Below are positions 1-13,009 of a stretch of DNA of 64,000 nucleotides, in pieces (the stretch's first letter is position 1; each line of letters begins with the position of its first letter). This stretch comes from Allolobophora icterica (Eukaryota > Annelida > Clitellata > Crassiclitellata > Lumbricidae), in assembly GCA_963556255.1 (NCBI GenBank), contig OY744605.1, positions 34,006,463 through 34,070,462 on the forward strand. The letters run 5' to 3'. A program made the translations under genes and the position numbers. Below the pieces are notes generated by a model that was not told where the DNA came from, did not search any database, and was given only the letters and a program-made list of their open reading frames with translations.

Positions 1-565
1 CTGCCACGTAGGAAACTATATTTCTTGTCAGAAGTCAGCCAAAGAAACATTTCTTATCTTTAGATGCACCTTTTTTATGTTGTGAGATAACCAAAAGTCA
101 GAACCTCTGAGAGGTTCTTGAAAGGCTGCTGTATACATGTACGGATACATGCATGTTTGAAAGCTTTAAAAGAAGAAGCAAACAACTGAATGTTCCTGGT
201 GGGCTGCAATATTTTTGGTGACTGGGCACCATAACATAAGAGCTTCAAAAAAGCTGTGAGGTTGTTCCAAGTAGTTACTAACTTTTGTCAGAATTTGTAG
301 CAGCATGGCAAATTAGATGTTTTCTTCATTAAGGTGTCTAAAGTTTAGAGTCTTATATTTATTTAAGATAATTTAATAGTAAGTTCTTATTATTTATTTA
401 AGTATTTTAAGTTAAAGTTTTTATGTGAACGTAATGTAACTATTTTGTTTGAAACTGTAGGTAAAATTCTTATTTTTTCAGACATTTTTGATAAAAATAT
501 TTTAAAATGGTCATGCTTTCTGATAGTTTTCTTTATATTCTGATGGTTTTTGTTGTTTTTGGCAG
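1..565. other. non-coding, probably intron of the filamin-type gene
   Basis: AT-rich sequence with no convincing coding stretch. It ends in a pyrimidine-rich run and an AG at 564-565 that opens the first recognisable filamin exon, so it is most likely the 3' part of an intron. I see no repeat or RNA gene in it. Confidence 0.6.
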
Positions 566-2693
566 AGGGTGCTATAACAGTTCCAATCATGGATACTGGG
601 CGTACAGCTATTACACGAGCAGATGAAATGAATGTTGTGGCAGCAAATCGACAGTCCTTCTTCCAACTCCGTAACACCCAGTCCCTCTTGGAAAAGGACC
701 TGACTGTCAGAGTGACATGTATAAATGCCTTCTTTACAAAAAACTTTTTTTATAGCCAGTTGTTAATTGCTTCTGGTCATGTCATAGCTGAGGAAATTCC
801 TTGAAGATTGACCTTATCTTATGAACCTGGGATTGTTGTAATAATCATAATGATTTCATTTTGTAAAATATTTGCAAAATCGGGGGAGAGGAAATGCCCT
901 CTTTTGCCCCCCTTTGGATGCCCATGCAGCACACTGCTCTGCTCATCGACTGGCACTCCATGGGTTGATGGTAGAAGTGCTGCACCTAGTCTGTACAGAA
1001 CAGGCAGTAGGCTGTTGGTTGGTACAGAATCTTTCCATGGTCAATGCTACTTGAAAGACTCTGGCTCATCATTGCATCACTGAATCCAAGATTTCCATGT
1101 TGTAGATGGTATGTGTAATTCCAGGGCTCGATTGCTGTACCAAGGAAAACCAGGCAAGCAGCTTTAGGTGAACCAGTTCAAAGTAGCAGTCAGACTTTGG
1201 TGATAAGGTTCCAAGTAAACAGCACTGATAATTAAGCTGGATACCTATGTGTAGGTTATAAGTGGCTCTTCAGAAATTTGGCAATTGCTGTTTTACAGTG
1301 TCTGTTTCTGCTTTGTTTCTAAATGCAAACACAATGAAACTAACAATTGCATTAGGATTATGTGTGTATTTCTATTCTAGCTCCAAGCGGTGAGCTCGTT
1401 CCAGCAAAGATTGTTATGCAAGTGGATGGTGACTACAAAGTTGAATATTCATCCAAATTCACTGGTTTGTATGACTTTCAAATCGGCAAGCTTTAAATTT
1501 AACGTATTTTTCTTAATTAGTTTTCTGCTAAATTGTTTGTGTTTCTTTTCTTATTTTGTTTATTAGTTTACAAGCTGTACCAAGTGATGCCATCAGTGAT
1601 CTTTGTTTTGAAGCTTATGAAATAAATTACATCCAAGTAATTTTGTTGTGGATTACTGAATTTCAGGCCGTCACACTGTTGAAATACTTCACAATGGGGA
1701 CGCCATAATGGGAAGTCCATTCTACGTTGAGATTTATGATCCAAACAAGATTCGTGTTGAAGGAAGTCGAAGTGGCGAGGTTGGAGAACGAATGGAATTT
1801 GATGGTAAACCTTTAGAATATAATTATTTCATTGCTGATATATGTGTTCTTTGCTTAGATCATGCTGATGCCTCTAAATTTATTAAACAAGAAAAGTATA
1901 AGCAATGTCTTCATATACTGCTTCTTGTTTGCTCAAACTAGCTTGTAATTGATAAATGATTGGTAGGAAAGATTGTGTTTGAAACTTGTCTCTATTGGTT
2001 CAGTAGGTTATCAGTTACAGGTACATTGCTACCACGACCTGTTCCGCTTCCTTCCTTATCTTTTGGTCATCCATTTGTAGTCAATATTCGGTAGTCTCTC
2101 TTTGATGAGGAGAAAGTTGACTTTGAGAAGAGCTGATTACTAATGTTAGATGGATAGGTTCATAAAGGTCATGGCTTTGTTTCTGATGTTTCAGTTATAT
2201 GTCGTGAAGCAGGCAAAGCCAAGCTTAAAGTGAACATAACTGGACCACGAGGTAACAGTGTTCCGTTTGAAATCTATAGCACACCTGTAGGGGAACATGT
2301 AACATATGTTCCTCGAGATCCTGGAGTCTATGAGATAACGATCACCTATGGAGGACTAGACGTTCCAGGTATATAACAAAACATCCAATCTTAACTTATG
2401 GTTTTACTATCTCGTGCACTTGAAGAGTCATATGCTGGCACATCAGCTTATGTATGTAGCAAGACACATTATATAGCATAGTTTAAGTACCTCACAAAAC
2501 AGATGAATTATTAATCACTAGTACATCAGTGGAAGCTGATTGGTTGTAACGCTCGCCTTGTAACGCGTAGAGTACGAGTTTGAGTCTTCCCTGAGATGGT
2601 TACTGTGTAGGGACCTTGAGTAGTCCTTCACTCACAATTGTTCAGCGCTATTGACTGATGCTTTGTCATTAGATAGTGGTGCTTATTAAATGC

Positions 2694-2760
<67 letters not shown>

Positions 2761-5700
2761 GAAGGAGGAGGAGGAGGAAGAAGAATTAGTGCTGCCCCTC
2801 GATTAAAATTTTTAATCAATTAACTGCAAATTAACCCCACTTCAACAAATGAACAATATTTGTTATTACTATAAGTACATGTATTCTTCAATCTTCAACA
2901 TAATCTTCATTTTTCTAATCTTCTAATAATCTGATAATCACACTTTTGAAATCTTCATCATATTTTAAGTCTAAATAAGTAATAAAACTAATAATGATTA
3001 GACATTCACCAACTTCAAAATAATCATCATTAGACAAAATGTGCAAGTTATTGATGTTTCAAGCACAGTTCCACTACAAATCTGCATAGTTATAGTATTT
3101 TTAAATGGATTCCATCTAGTTTTAAAAGTGTATTCTTTCAATTGAATCAGGTTATTTAAGCAAACTAGTTTGTTCACACTGCTCAGATAAAGTGATGCAC
3201 TTGTCTTGCTAACTGTGTGTCCTGATCAGGAAAACAATGATTCACAAGGAAATGTTGTAGCTGGTGAAGACAAATACTTCTTGGCTAGTGTCTCCAAAAG
3301 TGGGTGGGCTCTGTCATATAACCTCCACCATTCAACTGACCATTCAATATTGTTTTTCAACACTGGCACTAAATGCTGTTTCGTAATACTTAGTGTTCGT
3401 AATGTGCGAACTTTATTTCACCCCTTCTTTCCTTGATTTGCTGTTTAAATTAAAACCTGAAATAGCATAAAAACTATCATGCAAAAATTGACAAAAGTTA
3501 CCATTTGCTATATCTGTGTGAACTGTTTTTGATTTTTTAAGGCTGTCCAATACGTCAGGAGATAGTTAACACATGTTTAATTGTGGCTGAAGGGGAAGGC
3601 TTGTCCCGTGGGGTCGAGGACCAAATGGCCACTTTCCGTGTTGACTCAAAGGGTCAACGTGGTGACTTAGTTGTCCAAGTTGATGGTTAGTTTCTGTTTC
3701 TACCAGTATATAACTATACATTCATTATTAGTTTTTAGAATAAAATTTATGTATTATAGGTAACATGCACTGTGCTTACCCAGTACCCATTTCAACCAGC
3801 TACCTATTTTCTCCTAACATTGCTCATTATAGCCTAGTGGGACATATCAACGATTTAATACTCTCATTTAACTCAACAAAAACTTTGCACCTTTTGTGCC
3901 AAATTTATATAGCACCCTCTTCGTTTCACCTGAACAACATTCTTCCAATTTTCAAGTTTCTTAATGTAAATTATTACTTATCTGCAACATACGATCTTTC
4001 TCTCCACTCCTCCGTCACAATTTTTGTGTTGCACTGTTTTGAGTGTGAGTTTTACAATCTGGCATTTCTGATTTCTATTGAAGCTCTTATCCACAACTGC
4101 ACTGTGCATCTATTATTTGGTAGCTGTTGTTGTATATTGTTTTATGTGATTGGTGGGTTTAGGATATCCACTATGCCCCTTCCTGAACTTGGTACTAACA
4201 TTTTGTCTAATTCTTTTATCACTACATCCTAGGCAGCTAGACTCACTATTACTAATCTCTTAGTGTAATGTGTTGGTGCATATATTTGAGCATGAGCCTG
4301 TTTAATGTGCTAAATTTTTATTTCAAGGACCAAACAGCATCTCAAAGTGCAATATCGAAACAGAAATTGGTCGTTATACAGTAAACTATGTTCCAGTTGA
4401 AGTTGGGGTTTTCAATATCAAAATCACGTGGAATGGTCGAGAAATAGAGGGTCAGCTCACATATGCTTTCCTCTTTCTTCTGACATCAAATGCTGCCAGC
4501 TACTGCTATTATCAGAACACTACTGCAAACAAATTCTCTTTAATGTAGTGCTAAGGTTGCCGCTTGTATTCAGTGCATCAGAGCATCTCTTACTTTCATA
4601 TTCTTATTTGAATTTTACAAATACTTAAATACATGTACAGCTATCTGACAAACATTATCATTGATACAATTCAAACAAAATTGGTCTTTCTACCACTGTA
4701 ATTATTCTACTGGCAGTAATAATGTGTAACACTATAGATATTGCTGCACGTTACGGATTGTTTTCAATTTTCTGCCCTAATGTTCCCTTCCGTTATTTAA
4801 ATAATTTCTCTAATGTGGTGTTCATTTTTTCTTGCAGGAAGTCCATTTCATCCGAGAATCATTAATCCTCGAAAAGTCCTGCCTATTGGAGGCTGGGAAT
4901 CCATACTAGGTGGCAGAAATCGAATTTCTATTAAACCAAATGAAACTAACTGTCTAGAATTTGACACTAGACAGGCAGGCCCTGGTAAGCAATTTCATTA
5001 GACTATTATTGAGATCATTTACCAATAAAAGATTGTATTGTTTATATAATTATTTAATTTTTGTGTTATCGTTGTTGTTAACGTAAATACCGAAATAAAT
5101 ACTGTAGTTAACTTGGGTTGTGCTTATTGTATTTTCACATGCTCTTTTAACAACTTTATATTGCCATTGTCTTTCTTGTATTTATTTCTGTAATTACAAG
5201 TTAAATTGATGCAAGACCTTATATTTACATGCAAACCATTTTCTTGTCAACCTTTACCTGCATAGGAGTGGCTGAAAACTTCTTGTGGTTGTTTAAACTT
5301 TTAAAGAAATCTTTTGCACGTCTAGATTTATTTATTTTGGCTACAGGGCAGCTGAGCGCAGAAGTAATTGGACCAGGTGGCAAAATTCCAGTAGACATAC
5401 TTTCCAAAGAAAGAGGGAAGATTGCTGTCTCATTTGTTCCAAAGGCGGAAGGTGTGCTTTGTAAATACTTATGCTTGTGTTGAAGTTAACCTTTCGTTAA
5501 TTAAGATGCTGGTGCATTGTTTCAACAAAGTGTGATGGACTTACCTGTGGCTGTGTAGTGTAATGTAATGAAAGGAACAGTAGAGCAAAATGCATTTACA
5601 TCCTTTGCATTGTTACAACGTTTGAAGTACTGTAGGGAATTTACAAAATGAAGTAAAGTGGCTTAATTCCAAGAGAGATTCAGGATGGTTTCATGTAACA

Positions 5701-8700
5701 GGAAAACTCTGCTCCTTACTAACCTATAACACCTGTCATGCATATTCTAGTTAGCCTGTCAAAGCAAGAACAAATTTTTTCAAAGTGACTTCTTTTAAGA
5801 TAAAGATAAGATGATAGAAAACATGTTTACATACTACCTCTCAAAAAGAAACTTTCCATAATGGTCTTGGGGTTTTAAGAGGCTGTCAGCAGAAGTCCAA
5901 GAATGATTAAGAAGCAATCCACCAATGGCACGTTTAGTTTAACATGCTTTTATGACACAAACATCCTTTCTTGATCGGCTAGAACTTCCACCACAGAGTG
6001 ATCAAAATTTTTATACTGAATACAAATATCATGAACTTTTTGTTGGTAAATATAATTTATATGCTCAAACAGGTGAGTACCAGGTGAAACTGAATTGGAA
6101 TGGCCTGGAGCTGGAAAGGTCTCCAGTATATGGAACTTGCCTGTACAGCTCTTCTTCTCCTTCTAATCCCGTTCTGCGTTCCGCTTTGGCAACAAATGCA
6201 CACCAGTCAACTTCCCATCAGGCAAACCATGTGTCGATAGCAAACACCCGAACCACACAGAATTTGTCAGCTGATGGTCATCTGGCAGGTGTCAATCTTG
6301 ACAAAGTGGTTCTTACTGGCATGGGCCTGCAGCATGCACGTGTCAATCAACAAGCTGAATTTTACATCGATGGTACACATGCGGGACCAGGTTAGAACAC
6401 CATATTTCTATAATATGCTGCTTTTGCCCAAAAGAAACACTGACAATTTTCCCAAATTTTTAAGAGGCTGTCAGCAGAAGTCCAAGAATGATTAAAAATC
6501 ATTGGATATTTGTTTGCTATAGGTAAAACTAGCTTTGATGAAGTGTTAACTACATTTTGATGAGACAGGAATATCTCAAATATTTAATTAAAATTTTAGT
6601 GACACTGAACACTGATCTGATACTTCCTTTCATTTTCAGGTTTTCATGACTTTGTGTTATGATCGTAATCATAAGCATAAATTCCAAATTTTTAAAGCGT
6701 TACTCTAGAGCTAAGTCAAAGCACCAGCTTATTCACGAGCGCTGATGCTTTGGCCTAAAACTGAATATGACCAAGTTGCTGCCTTGATTAACCAGCTCTT
6801 ATGCTTACATGCCAATATTAGCATTACTATTATGTGTGGTTATAAAGATGAGAAAAAGACTCTATCAGTGTTTTTAAAATCATCTGTTCTAGGACTTCCA
6901 TCTGTCAGGCTGACAGGTTTGAAAGGCGATCTTCTGGTGAACTGTGTACCTGCGAGTGAAAACAAATACAGATGCACATACACAGCACCTGTATCAGGTG
7001 AGTGGATGGGATGCTTCTACGTCATACTTTACCACCAGAATTTCACATCAAGACACAGAGACAAAAACATTCATAGATACCACTAAGCTATCTTAATGCT
7101 TGTGAATGACTGGAGAATTGTGTGTCTCATTTGTTTATCTTCTGCCTTGTGTTATAAATGTTAAGCAAGTTGCAAAAATGACTTTAAATATTATGTATAT
7201 TTAATGTTGTCAGCATTTAATGTTATAAAAAGAGGTGTCTTCCAATGCAATATGTTAATGTGGTGCTATATAAGTCATCTGTTGCATTGCTTGATTCTTG
7301 TTTTGCTATGGTTGTCTACCAGGAGCGTACCTGCTGTACATAGCGTGGTCTGATAGGCAAGTATCTGGGTCACCCTACAAGGTCACGGTCCAGCCTTCAT
7401 CTGATGCAAGCAAGGTCATCTGCTCAGCTGAAGGTCTGAACACTGGAATGATTGGCAGAGACATCAAGGCCACGCTGGATGTTCGCAGGGCTGGACCTGG
7501 TAAGATGCCACTGACCAATGATGGAAATACGAAAGTGATTTCTCTAACATTTTGTACAGTACATTTTTTTATCTGACCAATAAATATCTACTTTATTTCT
7601 TAAAGTAGTATTAGAATTTAATCTTTTTCAACATAATTAATTAGCCTCAGTTGGCCTTCTTACATTTATTCTGTATTGCGATAGGACTTCCTAAAGTTTT
7701 CATATAATAATTACTAATTATTTTGTGCATTTTTAAATATGAATTTCTTCTTTTAGTGTTATTACCTATAAACCTGACAATGTAGATTTCTGATTTAGGT
7801 GAGCCTGTAGTGCAGTGCAATGGGCCAACAAAAGCAGACTATTGTCAGTTGATTGACAATTATGATGGCACGTTCACACTTGTTGTAAGGCCACAAGAGC
7901 CTGGCAGACACATTTTAGAGATTAAGTATGGCAGTGAACATATTCAAGGTAAGCAAAAATTTTAGTTTTTCAAGTTTCACTGTAGAAATCTATTAGGTTA
8001 TGCTATACAAGAAAATCTATGCTGTAATCCCTGTAGGATGCTCCCTTTGTATGGTAGTAAGGTTGCATTATGAGGTCATCTTGTAAGCTGTTTAAAGTGT
8101 TTGCAGTGAATCCTCAACTGGATTATACTCACAAGTTGTGTCATAATATGTTTTATAAGGAAGTTTCAGTGTCTTTAAACTACAGTGGCTGGTTTCTGTC
8201 AATGTAAAGTTTTTGTATGTTGTATACCACATGCTATTACTCTTCTTAGTTCTTGAAATAATGGCAGGTTTGTGTATCACTTTCTACAGGTGCCTAGAAA
8301 GCTTAGTGTTAATTGTCCAGTTTTATATTACGATACACTGACACTATACGATGGACTTAATGTCTATCTGTTAACAATCTAAAAGTATTTTCAGATGATT
8401 TAGGGGTCACCCATAAAGGACGTCCGCAATGAGGGGGAGTGAGGGGTCATCCGAATGCGGACAAATGCGGACAAAAGGGAGGGGTTATTTCCAGTGCAGA
8501 ATTCCGCACCTAAATTTTTAAATTTGATAGTTTTTAAACACCACCTTATTTCAACCTTTCCCGAAAAACGGAAAAGTCAGTGAGGTGATTGCCTAAAACC
8601 TCAAGCACGGTATAAAATTTACTGTGACTTTAAAGAGACTTTAATTACTGAACATCTTAATATGAAACCCAAAACTGTCACTTAAACGTGCACGGGAACA

Positions 8701-9919
8701 GTGGAATAAATGTAAAAAGAATGATGATGACATAAAAATTGACTTTGGCATGCGGACGTCCGCAAAGGGATAGGGGGAAGGTAAAATGTGGACAAATGCG
8801 GACAAGGGGAGGTAGGGGTCCAAAGTAGGTCATTTTTTGCGGACGTCCTTTATGGATGACCCCTTAGGAGGATAAACTCGCATCTGTTGTAATAATGTAC
8901 AACATACATATGCATAGGCACTTCTTGTTGAATCATGGAATTCCAGTACAACAGTTCATTATTTCATGTTGTGGCAGTTAATTTCAGTTAAACTTATATG
9001 TAGCATATTTAACCAATGATTCTGTTCTATTTTATATTTATTTTACATCTAGGAATGATATCAGGCATGACTAAGAATTGTATTAATTTTTACAATAAAT
9101 TATTAATTATTTGGTACAGGAAGCCCATTCATCCTGAATGTGGCTGGGATTTCAGATGCCAGCAAAATTCGAATACATGGACCAGGAATAATGGACGGTA
9201 TTCTGGCAGTATATCAGAGCCACTTTGTCGTTGATACACATGGAGCTGGGGCTGGTGAACTAACAGTAAAGATCCGTGGACCACGAGGTCAGTCACGCAG
9301 CCTGTTGTCAGCTATATTTGTATAAATGAAACATCCTTTACCTTTTTATTCTTTTGGAATTCCAATAATTAGCATTATTGTAATTTGGTGTAATGTGCTG
9401 AGCAAAGGTGGATCCAGGATAAGGACAGTGCTAACTGGGGCATACTGGGAAAAATATTTCAGTTCGCCAAGGTTATTGGGTGTGTACATCCTTTACTTAA
9501 ATACTGACATGAAGAGCCTATGTACATTATCTACAATTGCAATTGCAAATTCTTTTAGTGCCACTTCAAGAGGAACTCATCAGAGATGATAAAAATGCTT
9601 TGGATCTTGTCTCAGTAAACATCTGAAATTGTCACATGTATGCTTACTATTCAAAACTGTAGGTGGATTTCGAGTGGAAATGCAGCGACAGAGCCAGAAA
9701 GATCGAACAATCTTTTGTCGTTATGATCCGACGGAAGTAGGCGAGTACCTGATCGATATCCGATGGTCGGGAGAAAGCGTCCCTGGTAGCCCTTTTGTCG
9801 CAAACATATTTGATTCCCAAGAAGAACTGAGGCGTTTCCAGGCAGAAGTCAGTCATCAGGGCTTCAACTCACACTACCATGCTGTCACGAGGGGGCCGTG
9901 GCCAGATGAGTTTGACTGA
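566..9919 (+). CDS. filamin-type Ig-repeat protein, 3' part of gene (14 exons, C-terminal 746 aa)
   Basis: Exons by splice sites and frame: 566-718, 1381-1464, 1667-1804, 2195-2368, 3542-3685, 4328-4450, 4838-4984, 5347-5451, 6073-6390, 6893-6997, 7323-7499, 7799-7948, 9120-9287, 9663-9919 (stop TGA 9917-9919). Joined, they read open for 746 residues. They hold about seven filamin (ABP280) Ig-like repeats of roughly 95 residues, shown by recurring GSPF/GSPY strand-G motifs, AGPG turns, and GEYLIDIRWSG- and GVFNIKITWNG-like strands. Filamins are dimeric actin cross-linkers and scaffolds below the plasma membrane. The N-terminal actin-binding CH domains must lie upstream of the window. A Ser/Thr/Asn-rich linker of about 45 residues in exon 6073-6390 resembles a filamin hinge. 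The tail after the last repeat ends in acidic PWPDEFD and is unlike the vertebrate filamin end as I know it. Every intron is phase 1. The family call is firm. Orthology to vertebrate FLNA/B/C versus an arthropod Jitterbug-like filamin is not decided. Confidence 0.9.
2525..2760 (+). repeat. tRNA-derived SINE with (AAT)n tail, in filamin intron
   Basis: An A-box-like stretch (TGGTTGTAACGCTCGCC) and a B-box-like stretch (GAGTTTGAGTC) sit about 45 bp apart, as in a tRNA-derived pol III promoter. A unique body follows, then a tail of about 20 AAT units (2693-2760). The layout is that of a SINE mobilised by a LINE whose 3' end carries a similar tail. It lies in the intron between exons 2195-2368 and 3542-3685. 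Exact ends are uncertain. Confidence 0.55.
5875..6495 (+). repeat. identical 36-bp direct repeats flanking the filamin hinge exon
   Basis: The 36 bases at 5875-5910 recur without mismatch at 6460-6495. Both copies are intronic and lie on either side of exon 6073-6390. The shared string includes AGGCTGTCAGCAGAAGTCC. No transposon family was recognised. Confidence 0.85.
6665..6745 (+). repeat. dispersed repeat shared with the PPM1L first intron
   Basis: About 70-80 bp here, with blocks such as CTCTAGAGCTAAG and GCTTATTCA, match 50878-50960 in the first intron of PPM1L with scattered differences. It is probably a piece of an unnamed interspersed repeat. Confidence 0.5.
8403..8863. mobile_element. 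461-bp MITE with 27-bp inverted ends and TTA target duplication
   Basis: The ends are near-perfect inverted repeats starting GGGGTCACCCATAAAGGACG and the reverse complement of GGGGTCATCCATAAAGGACG. TTA is present on both sides (8400-8402, 8864-8866). There is no transposase. Three-base TWA duplication and G-rich ends suggest the PIF/Harbinger group; that assignment is inference. It lies in a filamin intron. A similar-sized element with related ends is at 45594-46051. Confidence 0.75.
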
Positions 9920-10410
9920 TATGATAAGAATGTTTGACGTTGGGGTATATGATCTCATTGTGATTTTGGGCTTCAGATCATCATGGGCTTCTTAGAGTAG
10001 GCTAAATCTAGCTTCATCACCACCATATTTTAAAACTGGTTTGTAATAACATGCCAGAGAGAATGAGAAATAGAAAAAATAAGCATATATCCAAGCCCAC
10101 CGTGCTGATCTGGTCTGCCGTGGTATATGTCACTGTATTTCGAGAGAGCCACCAAACTGCCTTCACATACATGCTATTTTTTCTATAGCAGCTCTGAGCA
10201 CTCTAAAATACTTCCATGATTGTCTGATCAAAACAAATGAATCAGTTGAGGCCTACACATGCAGTCACTGTGGTCCAATGAGGTCAGACATTACAAATTT
10301 AAAAAAATATTAGTCTGCAGTTTGTAATTGACTGCCAATTAACAAACTGTCTTACGTAGTGTAACAGTCAGTTAATTCTGTAAATAAAACACACTGTAAA
10401 GTAAATCAAA
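9920..10410 (+). other. probable 3' UTR of the filamin-type gene
   Basis: AT-rich non-coding sequence follows the stop codon. A canonical AATAAA at 10383-10388 is the first strong poly(A) signal downstream of it. Later ATTAAA motifs near 10955 could extend the transcript. Confidence 0.5.
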
Positions 10411-11724
10411 GGATTACAGATTAAAAGCAAACTAAAACTAAAAATCTTAATGCCAATGTACTGGTAATTGTGTGCCTTGTATGTGGGACTACTAAAACTC
10501 TGAAACAAACTTGCCAAACTATTCAACTGTAAAATCTGAAACAGAACAGTTTCTTGCATTTAACATGACAGTATGTTTAGTTGACTATGGATTGTTTGAA
10601 AAGTTGCATACAATTGATCCTACATAAAAATTGCAATCAGCTCTACATCATTTAGAAAGTGTGGACTTGATTCGGTTCCAGTAGAAGTGCAAGCAGTGTT
10701 TGCATACTGATTAAGAAATTTATGTGTCTTGTCTTTATATTTTGTGTACACATCGTATTCTTCATTGGGAGAATAATTCTATTTGGTCACAATGTATATT
10801 TATTAACCTGAATGACAATAGTGTAGGCTTCTAAAATAAGTATTCACTGTATAGTTTAATTACTTAGATTGTACTATAGCAGTTTATTTGCTTTTTACAA
10901 ACGAATCACTGCTGTTTTGATTTTTTCAACTGCAGTTAATTTGAATTAATGAAGTATTAAAGATTGTTACAATATGCAATGACTGATTATAAGATATTTG
11001 AACATGCAATGTATAGTTTAATCTATAATGCGTAATCAATTACGCTTAAGTGTAATGATTGCATAGTAACTAATGAAGTATATGAATTTACCAAATGCTT
11101 GGTTATTTAGTTATGCTTCTATCTGGCGTTTGTTGAATTGTGTACAGTACATACCAATTGATGCAAATGTTAAGCTATGTGGAAAGCAAGCAGCCTGTAT
11201 CTTAAGCAGGTATATCTCCCTCAAACCAGCTATAATATGGGCTAGGACCAATATATGTTTTGTCACGCAATTTTTAACTTTGTTTTAAAGCTCTAGTCTT
11301 TTTCTCTGAGTGTGAGGATACCCATTCGCATACCAAGGCCACTGATTTAGAGAGGTGAATTGTGGGCTAGCATATCTGTCAGTGGCCCTGCTAAGGAAGA
11401 TCGGTGTGCTTGGTGGCAAGGGTAGTCTACCCTTTCTAACGAGGTAATATAAGGTGCATTGGTAGAAATTAAATGAAAATTGAAATTAAATCGAGATTTA
11501 ATCAAACTAAAAGAATAACCCTAGAAGGAAATCAAGAAGACACAGAAACAGCATATCTTGTGAATTTCCAATCAGCATCTCTGTCTTTGTCTCTGTCCGT
11601 CTGTTTGTCTGTCTGTCTCACCCTGTGTACATGAATTTTAAAAAGAGTAAACAATTTTAGACATTGCCTTTGTTTTTTTTAACAATTTAACAATTTTAAA
11701 CATTGCCTACTGTTATAACATGTC
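10411..11724. other. AT-rich intergenic sequence
   Basis: No gene, RNA or repeat family recognised; a short CTGT-rich stretch lies near 11590-11620. Part may belong to a longer filamin 3' UTR. Confidence 0.4.
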
Positions 11725-12063
11725 ACACTGGTCTTACTGAGTGTTACATCTTGCTAATGATCCTCGTATATACACTGGTCTTACTGGGTTTTACATCATG
11801 CCAATGATCCTCGTACATATCTTACTGATTTTTACATCATGCCAATGATCCTCTTATACTATAAACAGGTCTTACTGAGTTACATCATGCCAATGATCCT
11901 CTTATATACACTGGTCATATTGAGTTTTACATCATGCCAGTGATCTTCATATATAAACTGGTCTTACTGAGTTTACATCATGCCAATGATCCTCGTAGAT
12001 GCACTGGTCTTAGATTTGCATCGTGCCAATAATGACTTTTTAATCAAGCCAATGACCCTCATA
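11725..12063. repeat. minisatellite of about 50 bp units, 6-7 degenerate copies
   Basis: The unit reads roughly ACTGGTCTTACTGAG, TTTACATCATGCCAATGATC, CTCGTATAT. Copies differ by point changes and small deletions, so the array is old. Confidence 0.85.
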
Positions 12064-12102
12064 CCTTCCCCCTTTTTGCGTACATAATATGTGGATGGCC
12101 CC
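12063..12102. mobile_element. single terminus of a Harbinger-like MITE
   Basis: The 40 bases ending ATGTGGATGGCCCC followed by TAG match the right end of the full element at 45594-46051. No partner left end was found nearby, so this is a fragment. Confidence 0.5.
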
Positions 12103-12606
12103 TAGCTGACCGACTGAGCTACTGACCGATTGACCTACCGATTCATTGTCCAACTGGCTGACCGAAGAAGCAGAACGCAAATATGATGAGGTAGGAACGT
12201 CACAGGCAATTCTTAGCTTAAATTCTGAATCTGATCTAATAATTTCTAAAGTCCCACTATCATAATACACAAGACATCATCAGTCTATAGTTGATTCGAG
12301 TGAAATGTAGAGTCAAAAGTAATAGTCCATTGAAGAAGCCCAGTTGGCACCTGATCGGTCAGGGAAACCAGAAGTCAGGCTGTGCTGATTGAATGTCAAA
12401 TGATTGAATGTCAAGTGTGAGGTTGTATAAATCATACTAAGCAGTTCTTAAATTGTTGCTATGTATATTTTAAGTTAAGTATTGAAAGGTAATAAATCTG
12501 AGTCTTCTTGTCTTCAAAATTACATCTTGGATCAACCAGTGTTGGATATTCTCGTCGCGATGACACTTCTTGGACATGAAACTCCTTCCCTTTCTCTCCT
12601 ACATCA

Positions 12607-13007
12607 ACCTCCTTCTGAATTTGTTATAATGGTCAACTTTTTTTCTTGGTGGTAAAATCACTTTCTTCACAAGTCGCAGCTGATACTTGCTCACTTCACT
12701 TCATCTGCTCCAACCCTGAAGTCATTTGAATTCCTACCTCCCTCCCTCGACTCTGGAAATCAGCACTTCATTTTTGTCATTGTTTATTGTCCACCCTCTC
12801 TTTCACTTTCTGACTTTTTAGCAGAATTCCAGTCACGTCTTGTGATCATGGTCTCTTGTCCTTCTGAATTTGTTATAATGGTCAACTTTTTTTAATATGC
12901 ACCTGGATACTCTGAACAATGCTGCACAAAAGTTTTTGGGTATCATATCAGCCTTTGATCTCACACAATATATATCTCCTTTCCAATTGATAAGTTTTGG
13001 CCATACA
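12607..13007 (+). pseudogene. decayed endonuclease-domain fragment of a CR1/L2-like LINE
   Basis: In broken frame the DNA reads FIFVIVYCPPSLSLSDFLAE (12752 onward), and later AAQKFLGIISAFDLTQYISP and FGHTP. This is the pattern of the apurinic-type endonuclease domain of CR1/L2-type LINEs (YRPP, FNIHVD, FDLTQHV, GHTLD). A 32-bp direct repeat (12611-12642 and 12859-12891) lies inside, consistent with a small internal duplication. The match stops where the tail of the opposite-strand element at 13010 begins. Confidence 0.6.
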
Positions 13008-13009
13008 CC

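Noticed and set aside
3765..4232. 155-codon open frame in a filamin intron
   Set aside because: It lies between well-defined exons, has no splice-compatible signals or recognisable domain, and its composition is intronic.
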